Shown here: positions 9,001 through 17,320 of the stretch, piece after piece | Position numbering within the stretch: position 1 is the first letter of the stretch | Layout: each line of letters begins with the position of its first letter | Assembly (NCBI GenBank): GCA_964428335.1 | Contig: CAYRXW010000001.1 | Location: 248,001-312,000, forward strand | Length of the DNA stretch: 64,000 nt | Direction of reading: 5' to 3' | DNA from: GW2011-AR15 sp964428335 | Lineage (GTDB): Archaea > Nanobdellota > Nanobdellia > Woesearchaeales > GW2011-AR15 | Position numbers and translations under genes: made by a program | The notes under the pieces: model-generated | What the model saw: the letters and a program-made list of their open reading frames with translations, nothing else | The model's database searches: none | What the model was told of the DNA's origin: nothing

Positions 9001-10621
9001 ATATGACTATGATACCTATGGAAATTTAATAAAATTTACAGATGCAAATGGAAACAAACTTCAATACCAATATGGAACAAGAGATACAACTTATACATAT
9101 CCAGATAAAATAATAAACCTAAAAAACCACACAACAAATTATTATTATGATAAAAGTGGTAACATAGTTTCTATAATTGATTCAAATAAAGTAAACACAA
9201 GCTTTCAATATGATGTATTTGGAAGAAAAACAAAAGAAGTAATGCCTTATAATAACTTGACATATCCGACAACAGAAATATCTTACTATTTTGATGGAAC
9301 AGCCCCTGAAAAGTTATTAATTAAAAAACTTGGAAAAGCACAGGATACTTTTGATACTTATATCTACTATGATGGGTTTGGAAATGAAATACAAACAAAA
9401 ACAGAAGCTGAAAACTTAAGGCAGCTGGTAAGAACTAAATACATTGGAAAAAGCCAAAAAGTAGAATTTGAAAGTAATCCTTATTTTATAGCATTTAATG
9501 AAAATTACACAACTCCAAATACAACCGTAAAAGGGATAAATTATACTTATGATGGTTTAGGAAGAGTTAAAAAAATAAAAAACCCTGATGGAACACTAAA
9601 AACTTTTAACTATAGCATTTGGAATGTGACAACTTATGATGAAAACAGCAACAAAAAACAGGAAATTTTTGATGCATATGGAAACAAAATAAAAATATTT
9701 GAATTCAATGGCAATGGAATCTATAAGACTGAATACAAATACAATGCTTTAGGGAATTTAATCTTAATAAATGACAGTCAATCTAACCTTTTTAATTTTA
9801 CATACGACACATTAGGAAGAAAAACAAAATTAAGTGACCCAGACTTAGGAATATGGACATATGAATACGATGCAAACGGGAACTTAATAAAGCAGACAGA
9901 TGCAAACGGAAAAATTGTAACATTGCAGTACGATTCATTAAACAGGATAACAAAAAAGAACTCAACCGGAATATCAATAGTTTACGCATATGACACAGTT
10001 AAAAACGGCACATTAACAAAAGTAACAACAGCACTAGGAGACAAAACATTTACTTATGATAACAGATACAGGATAAAATCAATAAAAGACCAAAGATTTG
10101 GCTTAACTTTTACAAATAATTTTACATATGATTCAGCAGACAGAATAATAAACAGCATTTTAACAGATGGAACAACTGTAAATTATAATTATACTGATAG
10201 TGGAAACATTGAAAGCATAAGCAACGCACTAAAACAAAATACCTATAATGAATTAAACTTACCAAAAAGAAGGCAATACCTAAGCGGAATAGACACAAAC
10301 TTCACATATAAAACAGACAACCTAAGATTGTCTGCAATAAAAACATCAAATGTCCAGAACTTCAAATACACCTATGACAATGTCGGAAATATACTGAAGA
10401 TAAACGACACAGTAAACCTAAGAATCCAGGAGATGGGCTATGATGACATTTATAGGCTGACAAATGCTGACCTGACAAATTCATCTAGCCTACTATATTC
10501 TTTCAATTACACCTACAGCAGCATTGGAAATATTGAGGAGATTGAATCAATTGGCGGAAAATCAGTATACAGTTATGGAAATTCACCTATGCATTCTCCG
10601 GAAAGCATAACACAACAATGA
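6059..10621 (+). CDS. Secreted SpvB/VCBS/YD-repeat protein, TcB-like half of a split RHS toxin
   Basis: A signal peptide (1-24, ending PIPADN) is followed by an SpvB-like domain (TDLFTGAATYSYQFDVPIG, GSGWSLS), six VCBS/FG-GAP-type repeats (~321-725), a mid region with the REFRGF-type motif KEFRGFKYVN, and YD repeats (~940-1515) ending at YSYGNSPMHSPESITQQ. The order SpvB, propeller, YD repeats is that of the TcB component of Tc toxins, which with TcC forms a hollow shell around the toxin. GTG start chosen because of the GGGGGTG site just upstream. The stop overlaps the next gene's start as ATGA. The protein ends in mid-array, and the next gene carries the rest. Confidence 0.85.
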   Translation: MKYHILLSMIVLFIVLFPIPIPADNTYRDYIFSPKELHSENVQANSQFSTDLFTGAATYSYQFDVPIGTNSLTPTISLSYNSLSVNNRPTIVGSGWSLSQSYIKRKTNYTFAKTSDDEFELALDGTTYNLVYNPFDKRYHTELESFFNIKNISGGNNTNGIYWIVKLPNGKTYRFGYNNNSEMVSTEFDYTWKWSLDLVNDTNNNKIFYSYYEDLSINDSSAVYPKFIEYNNDRRRKIIFNYQSSDRSDKWEVYEDGTKLRESRKLTKVEILVNGSLISKYVFNYSNEIPTHSLITSIQEFGSDNITALPATKFEYFSQGNGWENDTSWNMPYDNSVCGLAFADAYEGQDAGLRLMDVNRDGLTDAVVGYGDCSPSSIRKTFINVGDGWEYNSSWNLPYDSSSCGLLFTWSGSDTGLRATDVNNDGLTDLMVAYGDGCGPTDSVRRTFINNGTNWEYNSSWNMPYVTSSCMYFTLVNPSRDEGVRLADVNSDGYPDLLVGYGSGCTSSLHRKTYMNNKTSWKNDSNWNMPFDVNSCGLIFAATGGTSQGTILVDVNGDNLQDIVVGKSSGCTDGGMVRRTFINNGTNWEYDSKWNLPYNNSVCGIAITTQGTNPGWDKGTRFSDVNGDGLIDILVGYGADCDSSSLVRKTFLNNGNGWKYNSSWNLPYDSDFCGMIFSSSTDGGFDQGVRLEDINGDNLPDIVAGRNGGCSQEDIKSKTYINKAKKARLLKKITNSNGGIINIDYMQSTLLDPVNKTGHGNIGFNLWVVSNITFANGMIISQKINSTEKYDYSNGLYDYKTKEFRGFKYVNLTKPDGSYIQHFFHQDIAKKGREYKVNYFDSNNKLIQRKLNEWIYSDLNGYFNVNLKTQSMQTFEGLSTSKISNVTYYYDNFGNRIAIINKGDTNINGDEAYEYFEYLNNSAKWIVNKPKIHKILASDNSTKLRETKYRYDNQSYGTAPTKGYLTREEKWLYGGNNITQKYDYDTYGNLIKFTDANGNKLQYQYGTRDTTYTYPDKIINLKNHTTNYYYDKSGNIVSIIDSNKVNTSFQYDVFGRKTKEVMPYNNLTYPTTEISYYFDGTAPEKLLIKKLGKAQDTFDTYIYYDGFGNEIQTKTEAENLRQLVRTKYIGKSQKVEFESNPYFIAFNENYTTPNTTVKGINYTYDGLGRVKKIKNPDGTLKTFNYSIWNVTTYDENSNKKQEIFDAYGNKIKIFEFNGNGIYKTEYKYNALGNLILINDSQSNLFNFTYDTLGRKTKLSDPDLGIWTYEYDANGNLIKQTDANGKIVTLQYDSLNRITKKNSTGISIVYAYDTVKNGTLTKVTTALGDKTFTYDNRYRIKSIKDQRFGLTFTNNFTYDSADRIINSILTDGTTVNYNYTDSGNIESISNALKQNTYNELNLPKRRQYLSGIDTNFTYKTDNLRLSAIKTSNVQNFKYTYDNVGNILKINDTVNLRIQEMGYDDIYRLTNADLTNSSSLLYSFNYTYSSIGNIEEIESIGGKSVYSYGNSPMHSPESITQQ
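7018..8235 (+). repeat. Six in-frame VCBS/FG-GAP repeats of about 66 codons
   Basis: Each unit contains an aromatic opener (GWEYNSSWNLPYD), a Cys, a Ca-binding loop of the DVNxDGxxD type (DVNRDGLTD, DVNNDGLTD, DVNSDGYPD, DVNGDNLQD, DVNGDGLID, DINGDNLPD), a second Cys after VGYG, and RKTFINNG. Six or seven such blades usually close into a beta-propeller. The two Cys per blade suggest one disulfide per blade outside the cell. Confidence 0.85.
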
Positions 10622-13600
10622 AAAAATCAAAAACACTTGGACTATGGATTTTAACATTAATAGTGTTAAGTATATTTGTATCAGGAGAAAAAATAACATT
10701 GAATACACCGGAAACAGAAAACGCAGCAGATGCAATATTATATTCAGCAGCGCCTTCAACAAATTACGGAAATGTCGGATTCATGCATGTAGCAGCAGTG
10801 GGAAGAGTCATAGTATTAAGGTGGAACATAAGCCAATTATACAATGATTCAGCAGAAAACATACAGGATGCAGTACTAGGACTGTACATGAGCGAAGACA
10901 GTTTAGCATCTGGCGAATCAATAAGTGTAGGAACGCATCATCTATATGACACATATAACTGGACAGAAGATGCAGTAACCTGGAACACAAGACCAGGGAT
11001 GAGTAATTATAACAACACAATAGAATCATCTCAGATATTCAGTTACCTTCCAACAGCAGGGTATTACACATGGAATGTAACAAAGATGCTAAAAACCCAG
11101 TTTTTGGATAATGTTGAAATCCTAAATATTTATATCAATGCATCCCCTGTAAGCGGTTCACCGGGATTATACAGTTATTTAAGTTTTGGAACAAAAGAAA
11201 GTTCTGAGGAATTTCGGCCATACATGAATATAACCTACACAATAAATAATGGATCAATTCCACCAAGTGTTTCAATTACAAGCTTTACAAACACAACTCA
11301 GACAAACCAGACAATAACCTTTGGTTGGTCATGCACAGGAAATTGCACAAGGCATGAACTATTCTGCAGTTCAGTATTAAGATATAATGGCACAGCAACA
11401 ACATATCAGGTAACAGGCTTAACACCAAACACAGGATATTTCTGTGAAATATATTCAAGATACAATTCAACAATCTATGACAATGCAAATGGAACATATT
11501 ACACAAAAAGCAATACTCAATCAGGAAGCGGAAGCTACTCCATAACTTTAGTCCATGTTTCCCCAAGCAACACAGCGAATGACACAAATACAAACTGGAC
11601 AGGAACAGCAACAATATCAGGAAGCAACCATAAATATAACACAACATGGTACAATACATCAGGCAAGGAACCAGTACTAGTAATGGATTTCAACATACAG
11701 AATGCAAAAGACAATAGCGGTTATATGAACAATGGAACAGTAACAGGCGCAACATACAGAAGCACAGGAGGAAATGACGGGTCAGGGGCGTATAATTATA
11801 CAAGTTCAAGCACATATATTACTATTGCAGATGATATCAGCCTTGATTTATCAGATGATTTCACAGTAGAACTATGGTTCAAGGCAGCAGGGACAGGATT
11901 TAGAAATCTTTTAAGCAAGGATAATTCAGGTTCAGAACAAAATTTAAATTATTTTCTTGGAGTCAATGATGACCATAATGTCTGGGCGATGATTGGTGAT
12001 GGAAGCACATTTGACGTGATAGTTGATACAGTTTCTGTGAATGATAATGCATTTCATCATGCAGTATTAAGACATAAAAATGGAAATATGTCTCTATACG
12101 TTGATGGAGTGAGGCATTCTGCTTCACAGACTGTAACAACACCTTATACCAATGCAGCTCCCTTACTTATTGGGAAATGGGGAGGAGCAGGATTCAATGG
12201 AATAATTGATTCAGTAAAAATCTATAATTATGCATTATCAGATAAGCAGGTAAACAACAATTACAATAAAAATCAGAAATTATCTTATTTAGAAACTGAG
12301 AATGGAGAATCATGGAATTATAATATAGTTGCTTCTAATGGCTCAACTTATGCCAAATCAAGCTATAAATTTTTAATACAAGGCAATCAGACAGAAAATG
12401 GAAACATATCTTTAATTTATGACAGTGCAGGCAATTTAATACAGGATAATGAACATTACTATGAATATAACCCATTTAACCAACTTTACCAAGTTAGAGA
12501 GGAAGATTCAAACGGAAGAATAGTTGAAAGATATTATTATGATGAGAACGGTCAGAGAGCTGTAAAGGTGCACTATTTTGTAGGAGGGACGAATGAGACC
12601 ACTTATTACATCGGAAAGGATTTTTTAAGGGTTGTGAATGCTTCTGGAAGCTTTGATACAGTGTATTACTTTGATTCCAAGAATTTAGTTGCTGAAAAGA
12701 AGCCCAATGGGCAGTTTATTTATTATCATCCAGACCACTTAGGGTCGAGTTCTTTGATTACTAACTCTTCGGGTGGTGTGGTTGAGAAGACGACATATGA
12801 ACCATACGGAAGTGTGTTTAGTGGAGGTACTAGGTCGAGATACGATTATACCGGAAAAGAAAGCGACCAGACAGGATTGCAGTATTATGGGGCTAGATAT
12901 AGAAACCCAGATATTATTGTTTGGACTCAGCCAGACTCAAATATACCTAATATCTATAATCCTCAGGCATTGAACAGATACTCATATGTATATAACAACC
13001 CGTATAAATATACTGATCCAGATGGGCATAATCCATTACTTTATGTTCCAGGTGTACTTTTTGGTGCAGTGTTATTAGGCCCCACAGGGGCTGCATTCTT
13101 TGCTGGGCAAGAATATTATTCTCAAAGTAATGAACTTGTTGAAACTCAAGGAGTATCTAGGTCGGAAGCTAGACAAATAATATTGAATGACCCTAATAGA
13201 CAAGCAAAGATAGATACTGCTGCAGGAGAGGGTTTCAAATATGGGGTTGGACAAGGAATTTTGGAAGCTGGAGTTAGCCAACTTGGAATAGCGCTAGATT
13301 CATCAAAATCTTTGGATAAATCAAATTTTCAGAAAACATACCAAACCTATATTAAAGAAAATGCAGATGGTGAGACCTATGTTGGGAGAACAAGCGGAAC
13401 AGGAACTCCCTTAGAAAATGTAAAAAATAGAGATTATGGTCACCATATGAACCAAGAAGGATTCGGTCCAGCCATACTTGTAGATTCTTCTTCAAATCGG
13501 GTCGCTATACGAGGCCAAGAACAAATTCTTATTGATATTTATGGAGGAGCTAAATTTGTTGGTGGAAGCTCTGGAAATAGAATCAATGCAATAAGTCCAG

Positions 13601-13665
13601 ATAACGTTAATAAGATGATGTATATTGAAGAGGCTATGAAAGAATTTTGGAAGCAAAATGACTAA
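10618..13665 (+). CDS. Secreted RHS core protein with C-terminal GIY-YIG-like nuclease, TcC-like half
   Basis: It has its own signal peptide (1-23), a DNRLRE-type domain (~24-205, ILYSAAPSTNYG), an FN3-like domain (~210-290), a LamG/concanavalin-like domain (~350-545), YD repeats (~595-700) and the RHS core (YYHPDHLGSSSLITN to YTDPDGHNP, ~702-803). After a hydrophobic Gly-rich stretch, residues ~908-1005 form the toxin tip: YIKEN, TYVGRTSG, NRDYGHH and GQEQILIDIYGG, matching GIY-YIG/URI nucleases found at RHS C-termini. The core normally self-cleaves near DPDG to free the toxin inside the shell. The start overlaps the previous stop (ATGA); the 3' end overlaps the immunity gene by 8 nt. Confidence 0.85.
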   Translation: MKKSKTLGLWILTLIVLSIFVSGEKITLNTPETENAADAILYSAAPSTNYGNVGFMHVAAVGRVIVLRWNISQLYNDSAENIQDAVLGLYMSEDSLASGESISVGTHHLYDTYNWTEDAVTWNTRPGMSNYNNTIESSQIFSYLPTAGYYTWNVTKMLKTQFLDNVEILNIYINASPVSGSPGLYSYLSFGTKESSEEFRPYMNITYTINNGSIPPSVSITSFTNTTQTNQTITFGWSCTGNCTRHELFCSSVLRYNGTATTYQVTGLTPNTGYFCEIYSRYNSTIYDNANGTYYTKSNTQSGSGSYSITLVHVSPSNTANDTNTNWTGTATISGSNHKYNTTWYNTSGKEPVLVMDFNIQNAKDNSGYMNNGTVTGATYRSTGGNDGSGAYNYTSSSTYITIADDISLDLSDDFTVELWFKAAGTGFRNLLSKDNSGSEQNLNYFLGVNDDHNVWAMIGDGSTFDVIVDTVSVNDNAFHHAVLRHKNGNMSLYVDGVRHSASQTVTTPYTNAAPLLIGKWGGAGFNGIIDSVKIYNYALSDKQVNNNYNKNQKLSYLETENGESWNYNIVASNGSTYAKSSYKFLIQGNQTENGNISLIYDSAGNLIQDNEHYYEYNPFNQLYQVREEDSNGRIVERYYYDENGQRAVKVHYFVGGTNETTYYIGKDFLRVVNASGSFDTVYYFDSKNLVAEKKPNGQFIYYHPDHLGSSSLITNSSGGVVEKTTYEPYGSVFSGGTRSRYDYTGKESDQTGLQYYGARYRNPDIIVWTQPDSNIPNIYNPQALNRYSYVYNNPYKYTDPDGHNPLLYVPGVLFGAVLLGPTGAAFFAGQEYYSQSNELVETQGVSRSEARQIILNDPNRQAKIDTAAGEGFKYGVGQGILEAGVSQLGIALDSSKSLDKSNFQKTYQTYIKENADGETYVGRTSGTGTPLENVKNRDYGHHMNQEGFGPAILVDSSSNRVAIRGQEQILIDIYGGAKFVGGSSGNRINAISPDNVNKMMYIEEAMKEFWKQND

Positions 13666-14119
13666 ATTTAATCAAAAAAGAACTATTGGAAGTGTTTTCA
13701 AAGTAAATTTAGGGGATGGATATCATTCATACGGACAAGTCCTAAATATTGAGGTTGAAGCCTTTTTTAATATTAGAACAAAAGAAGAACTGAAACTTGA
13801 GGAAATAATTAACAAGGAGATATTATTTATTATCAGCGTTCATAAACATGCTTTTAATGATGGAAGATGGAAAATTATCGGGAAAGGGCAAGTAAAGGAA
13901 AATTTGAAAAAATCCCCACCTTTTTTTCTTCAGCATCCACTTGACAAAAATAAAATGCAAATATATGAAGATGGGGCATTTAGACCAGCTTTAAAAAAAG
14001 AAATTAAATGTCTTGAACGTTTGGCAGTTTGGGATGCAAATCATGTTGAAGACAGATTGAGAGACCATTTTGCAGGTAAGGAGAATATTTGGCTAAATCA
14101 ACTTAAATTCAAAGAATAA
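13658..14119 (+). CDS. Imm26-like immunity protein for the RHS nuclease
   Basis: The opening RTIGSVFKVNLGDGYHSYGQ matches Imm26-type immunity proteins (pattern GDVFxIPLGDGxYxxGQVL), which neutralise nuclease toxins of polymorphic systems. It has no signal peptide, as expected for a cytosolic antitoxin. The 8-nt overlap with the toxin gene is the usual toxin-immunity arrangement and ensures co-expression. The C-terminal part (CLERLAVWDANHVEDRLRDHF) is also of the sort seen in this family. The assignment is from pattern recall, not a search. Confidence 0.7.
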   Translation: MTKFNQKRTIGSVFKVNLGDGYHSYGQVLNIEVEAFFNIRTKEELKLEEIINKEILFIISVHKHAFNDGRWKIIGKGQVKENLKKSPPFFLQHPLDKNKMQIYEDGAFRPALKKEIKCLERLAVWDANHVEDRLRDHFAGKENIWLNQLKFKE

Positions 14120-14121
14120 AC

Positions 14122-14406
14122 ATGATTCAAAATAATAAATATGATAAATCTGCATTTAAGCTAAAAGATTTCTTTAAACCAAAGAATAACCTTCAGAGAT
14201 ATGCAATATTCGTGTTAATATTAGGCGTTTTAGGAGGAGCACTTGGTGGGTTGTGTTCAGCATCTGCAGCGTTTTATATTTACGAAGTCTCTCGAAACGA
14301 CAAAAATTCACATACAAAGAAAATAATCCTAAGTTTATTGGCTACACTTGCTGGAATATTAGCCTATTTTATTTTAGGCATAATCCTGCTTTTAATATTT
14401 AAGTAG
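14122..14406 (+). CDS. Small two-helix membrane protein after the immunity gene
   Basis: Unrecognised 94-residue protein. A basic N-terminus (~1-28) leads to two hydrophobic helices (YAIFVLILGVLGGALGGLCS and LLATLAGILAYFILGIILLL) joined by a short polar loop. It starts 3 nt after the immunity stop and is therefore in the same operon. It could be a second immunity or export factor, or a passenger; the layout resembles small DUF4190-type proteins. No function is assigned. Confidence 0.6.
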   Translation: MIQNNKYDKSAFKLKDFFKPKNNLQRYAIFVLILGVLGGALGGLCSASAAFYIYEVSRNDKNSHTKKIILSLLATLAGILAYFILGIILLLIFK

Positions 14407-14417
14407 TTCCTCCCACA

Positions 14418-14459
14418 TCCGCAAAGTCTTCTGGTCTCTTAAGATGTATGCTTTGCGGA
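14418..14459 (+). terminator. Stem-loop ending the RHS operon
   Basis: TCCGCAAAG (14418-14426) and CTTTGCGGA (14451-14459) are perfect 9-bp inverted arms around a 24-nt loop, followed by ATCTTTTTAT. It is GC-rich compared with its surroundings and sits 12 nt after the last operon gene. A terminator or RNA end-stabilising hairpin is most likely; it could also mark the island boundary. Confidence 0.5.
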
Positions 14460-14552
14460 CTAATTATCTTTTTATAACTTCAACCCCACTTAAACCTAAC
14501 GAAATGTTTATTATACAGTCTCTCTTAACAGGCAAGTAAAGGTGATTGATTT

Positions 14553-15440
14553 ATGACATTTAGTGAACAATTGGAAAAATTAAAGGAAAACTGGCTGATG
14601 ATTGCGCTTTTGGCTGTTTTTTTATTTATAACAATGGCAATGCCAAGGATTCAGACAACAATGTATGATTCTTACGCAGGAGCAAGCGAAGGGATGTATA
14701 AGTCTATAGGGTATGACGGAGCACAGAGAAATTATTACCCTCCAATATATGATAACAGGGATTTTGCGCCTGATGAGGAAGAAAGGAAGATAATGAAGAC
14801 AGTCTCTATGTCTACAGAAATAAAAAGAGGCTCTTTTAATGATGAAGAATTGAAATTAAAAGGAATCATCTCTTCAAGCAAGTCATACCTTCTTTCTGAA
14901 AACCAGAATACTTATGGGGAAAAATGGAGAAGCTATAAGGCAGGACAGTACACAATAAAGGTACCTGCTGATAAGGTTGATAGTGTATTAAGCCAGCTTA
15001 AATCCATTGGAGAAACAAAATCCTATGTTGAGAACAAGGATGACATAACAGGCCAATACAAGAACCTAGTACTAGAGCTGGAATCAGAAAAATTAAGGCT
15101 TGCAAGATACCAGGAGATGTTTGATGAAGCAACTCTTGTAGCTGACAAGATAACCTTGAATGACAGGATGTTTGACCAGGAAAGAACGATAAAATACATG
15201 GAAGAGCAGATAAAGAACATGGATAAGACAGTTGACTATTCAACAGTATACTTTTCAATGAATGAGAAGCAGTCAGAATATATCAATGTGGCTTTTGTAA
15301 AGTTCTCAGAACTTATAAGGAACATGGTGAACAGCTTCAATTCGCTGGTATCGCTTGTCTTTGTGATAGTTCCATGGGCACTAGCATTCTGGCTTGTGAG
15401 CTTTGTCCTTAGGTTCTTTAGGAAGGACAAAAAGAAATAG
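14553..15440 (+). CDS. DUF4349 domain membrane protein
   Basis: The N-terminal TM helix (~16-33) and the C-terminal helix (~260-287, VFVIVPWALAFWLVSFVLRFF) flank an extracytoplasmic domain with the DUF4349 signature: KAGQYTIKVPADKVDSVLSQL, GETKSYVENKDDITGQY, a coiled coil (~165-225) and DYSTVYFSMNE. The family's role is unknown; it is a common envelope protein. GGTGAT lies ahead of the ATG at 14553. Confidence 0.8.
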   Translation: MTFSEQLEKLKENWLMIALLAVFLFITMAMPRIQTTMYDSYAGASEGMYKSIGYDGAQRNYYPPIYDNRDFAPDEEERKIMKTVSMSTEIKRGSFNDEELKLKGIISSSKSYLLSENQNTYGEKWRSYKAGQYTIKVPADKVDSVLSQLKSIGETKSYVENKDDITGQYKNLVLELESEKLRLARYQEMFDEATLVADKITLNDRMFDQERTIKYMEEQIKNMDKTVDYSTVYFSMNEKQSEYINVAFVKFSELIRNMVNSFNSLVSLVFVIVPWALAFWLVSFVLRFFRKDKKK

Positions 15441-15548
15441 TTTTTTCTTATTTTTCTTATTTTTCCTATTTTGTTTTATTTTTCAGTCAATATTTATATA
15501 TAACTTCAATATAATTCTCAATATTGTTAACTATTTTGAAGTGATAAT

Positions 15549-16547
15549 ATGCCAACAAAAGTTACAATCTCTCCACATGACCAGAAACGGATAAAAGAAG
15601 CCTGCAAAAAAAGTGGCAAAGATCCGGAAAAAATGACTTCTACTGCAAATAGCATATTTACAAGAAATGCAAACAATGGCAAATCTACACGGATGGATGT
15701 TACAAAAGGAGGGACAATATCTTTCAGTACAGATGATGCGCCAGTAAACAATACAGCATGCGCTGCAAATTCATTAAGCATACTTTTCAGGGGCTGGCTT
15801 TGGAATGGCTACTCTATGGAGGAGGCTTATGCTTCTATCAGAGGTGTTGCATATTACCTTAATGTGTCAATGGAATCAGAGGCAATAAAGCTTTTTGGAG
15901 GGATAAACCAGGTAGGAATCAATCTTAGATACCTTTCAAGAAAGCAGCACGATGATTCAAAAGGGCTGACTGACTTGCTTGATGATTTTTATGTTCACAC
16001 AATAATACCTGAAGTATACAATGCAACTTTTCTTGGAAAAATGTATCTTAGGGTATTGACATCTTATCTTGGTGCAGGATTCCTGGATGGCGCACATGAG
16101 GAAACAAGACAATACTGGATTCATAAATATGAATCATGCAGCTTACTTTTGGATTATGTAAAACAGCTTTTTTTGGAATCAGATTCCAATAGGCAAAATC
16201 CCTCCATACAAAGAGGATTAAGGGCGCTTGATATGGAAGAATTAGAGATGGCACTAAATAAAAAAAGGCTCTCACCGGAGAAGGGCATAGGTCTCATGAT
16301 ATATAATCTAGGCTTTAAGGTTGGCGGATATATCCAGGGGAAGCTTAATCTTTCTACTGAAAAAAAAGCATCAGCAAAAATGAGGGAGGAACTAGGTTTA
16401 GGAAATCAATCTTTTTCAGGTTATATAGATTACCAAAACGTTACTATTGCACCAGATGTAGTATGGATGGGATATTCCATTATGACAGAGGAACTACCTG
16501 CGCAGGAATCTTTCCATGTTTTGCTTCCTGAACATTCCTATACCTAA
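15549..16547 (+). CDS. Uncharacterised 332-residue protein
   Basis: Not recognised. It has no signal peptide or TM segment. The first ~60 residues are polar; the core is helical and rich in aromatic residues (ILFRGWLWNGYSMEEAYASI, YLRVLTSYLGAGFLDGAHEE), with a helical C-terminal half and a beta-like end (GYIDYQNVTIAPDVVWMGYS). A TATA-like TTTATATATA at 15492-15501 and AAGTGAT before the ATG support a real, singly transcribed gene. Confidence 0.55.
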   Translation: MPTKVTISPHDQKRIKEACKKSGKDPEKMTSTANSIFTRNANNGKSTRMDVTKGGTISFSTDDAPVNNTACAANSLSILFRGWLWNGYSMEEAYASIRGVAYYLNVSMESEAIKLFGGINQVGINLRYLSRKQHDDSKGLTDLLDDFYVHTIIPEVYNATFLGKMYLRVLTSYLGAGFLDGAHEETRQYWIHKYESCSLLLDYVKQLFLESDSNRQNPSIQRGLRALDMEELEMALNKKRLSPEKGIGLMIYNLGFKVGGYIQGKLNLSTEKKASAKMREELGLGNQSFSGYIDYQNVTIAPDVVWMGYSIMTEELPAQESFHVLLPEHSYT

Positions 16548-16609
16548 TATTCAAAAAAAGATGCAAAAAAGAAATAGTTTTTTATTCTAATCTTTCTTTT
16601 TTTATTTTC

Positions 16610-17320
16610 ATGAAAATTGACATGCATTATCATACTGATCATTCTGACGGCGCTGCAACAGTCTCTGAGACTTTGGAAAAAATGAGGGAACTGAAAATCG
16701 GGGTTGCGATAACTGACCATAATGAAATATCAGGGAGCCTGGAAGCAATTGAGAAGAAAAGAAAAGATGATATAATCATCCCTGGGATTGAAGCAAGATC
16801 CTCTGAAGGCGTCGATGTCCTGTTCTATTTTTATGAAACAGATGAGCTGAAAAAATTCTTTGAAAAAGAGATCCTTCCGTTCAGGAAAATGAAATTCTAC
16901 AAAAGAAGCACGACAACCAGAAAACTCGAAACATTCTTAGAACTGAAAGATAAATATGCGTGCATCGCTGTCATTCCTCATCCTTTTGGCTATTCAATGA
17001 GAACAGGAAAAAATGATGTGTTCGAAAAAAATGAAAAAAGCTTAGAAAAATTTGAGATATTTGAATGGGTAAATGGCGGGACAGACAAAAAGAACAATCT
17101 TAGAGCGCAGGAATACATAAAGAAAAACAAAAAGAAATTTACCGCAGGAAGCGATGGCCATTCAATCCATAGGCTAGGGAAAGTATTGACAACAAGCAGT
17201 GCAAAAAATACAAAAGAATTCCTGGATAATATAAAAGAAGGAAAAGTCTCAGTAACAGGAGATGGCTTCAGCAAATTCAAGGAGTATTACTTATGGATGA
17301 GAAACAAGATTGGGATTTAG
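16610..17320 (+). CDS. PHP-domain metal-dependent phosphoesterase
   Basis: The PHP motifs appear in order: MHYHTDHSDG (motif I), AITDHNEISG (II), IPGIEARS (Glu ligand), VIPHPFG and AGSDGHSIHRLGKV (last Asp and His). These residues bind the trinuclear metal centre of PHP phosphoesterases and endonucleases. At 236 residues it is a stand-alone PHP domain of the YciV/TrpH type; the substrate (nucleotide, oligonucleotide or histidinol-phosphate-like) cannot be read from sequence. It overlaps the DUF167 gene by 28 nt. Confidence 0.85.
   Translation: MKIDMHYHTDHSDGAATVSETLEKMRELKIGVAITDHNEISGSLEAIEKKRKDDIIIPGIEARSSEGVDVLFYFYETDELKKFFEKEILPFRKMKFYKRSTTTRKLETFLELKDKYACIAVIPHPFGYSMRTGKNDVFEKNEKSLEKFEIFEWVNGGTDKKNNLRAQEYIKKNKKKFTAGSDGHSIHRLGKVLTTSSAKNTKEFLDNIKEGKVSVTGDGFSKFKEYYLWMRNKIGI

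Noticed and set aside
10600..10640. Frameshift that broke one RHS gene into two
   Set aside because: The downstream ORF begins with a proper signal peptide and a different domain set, and the overlap is the usual ATGA; a genuine gene start is more likely. It should still be checked in reads.
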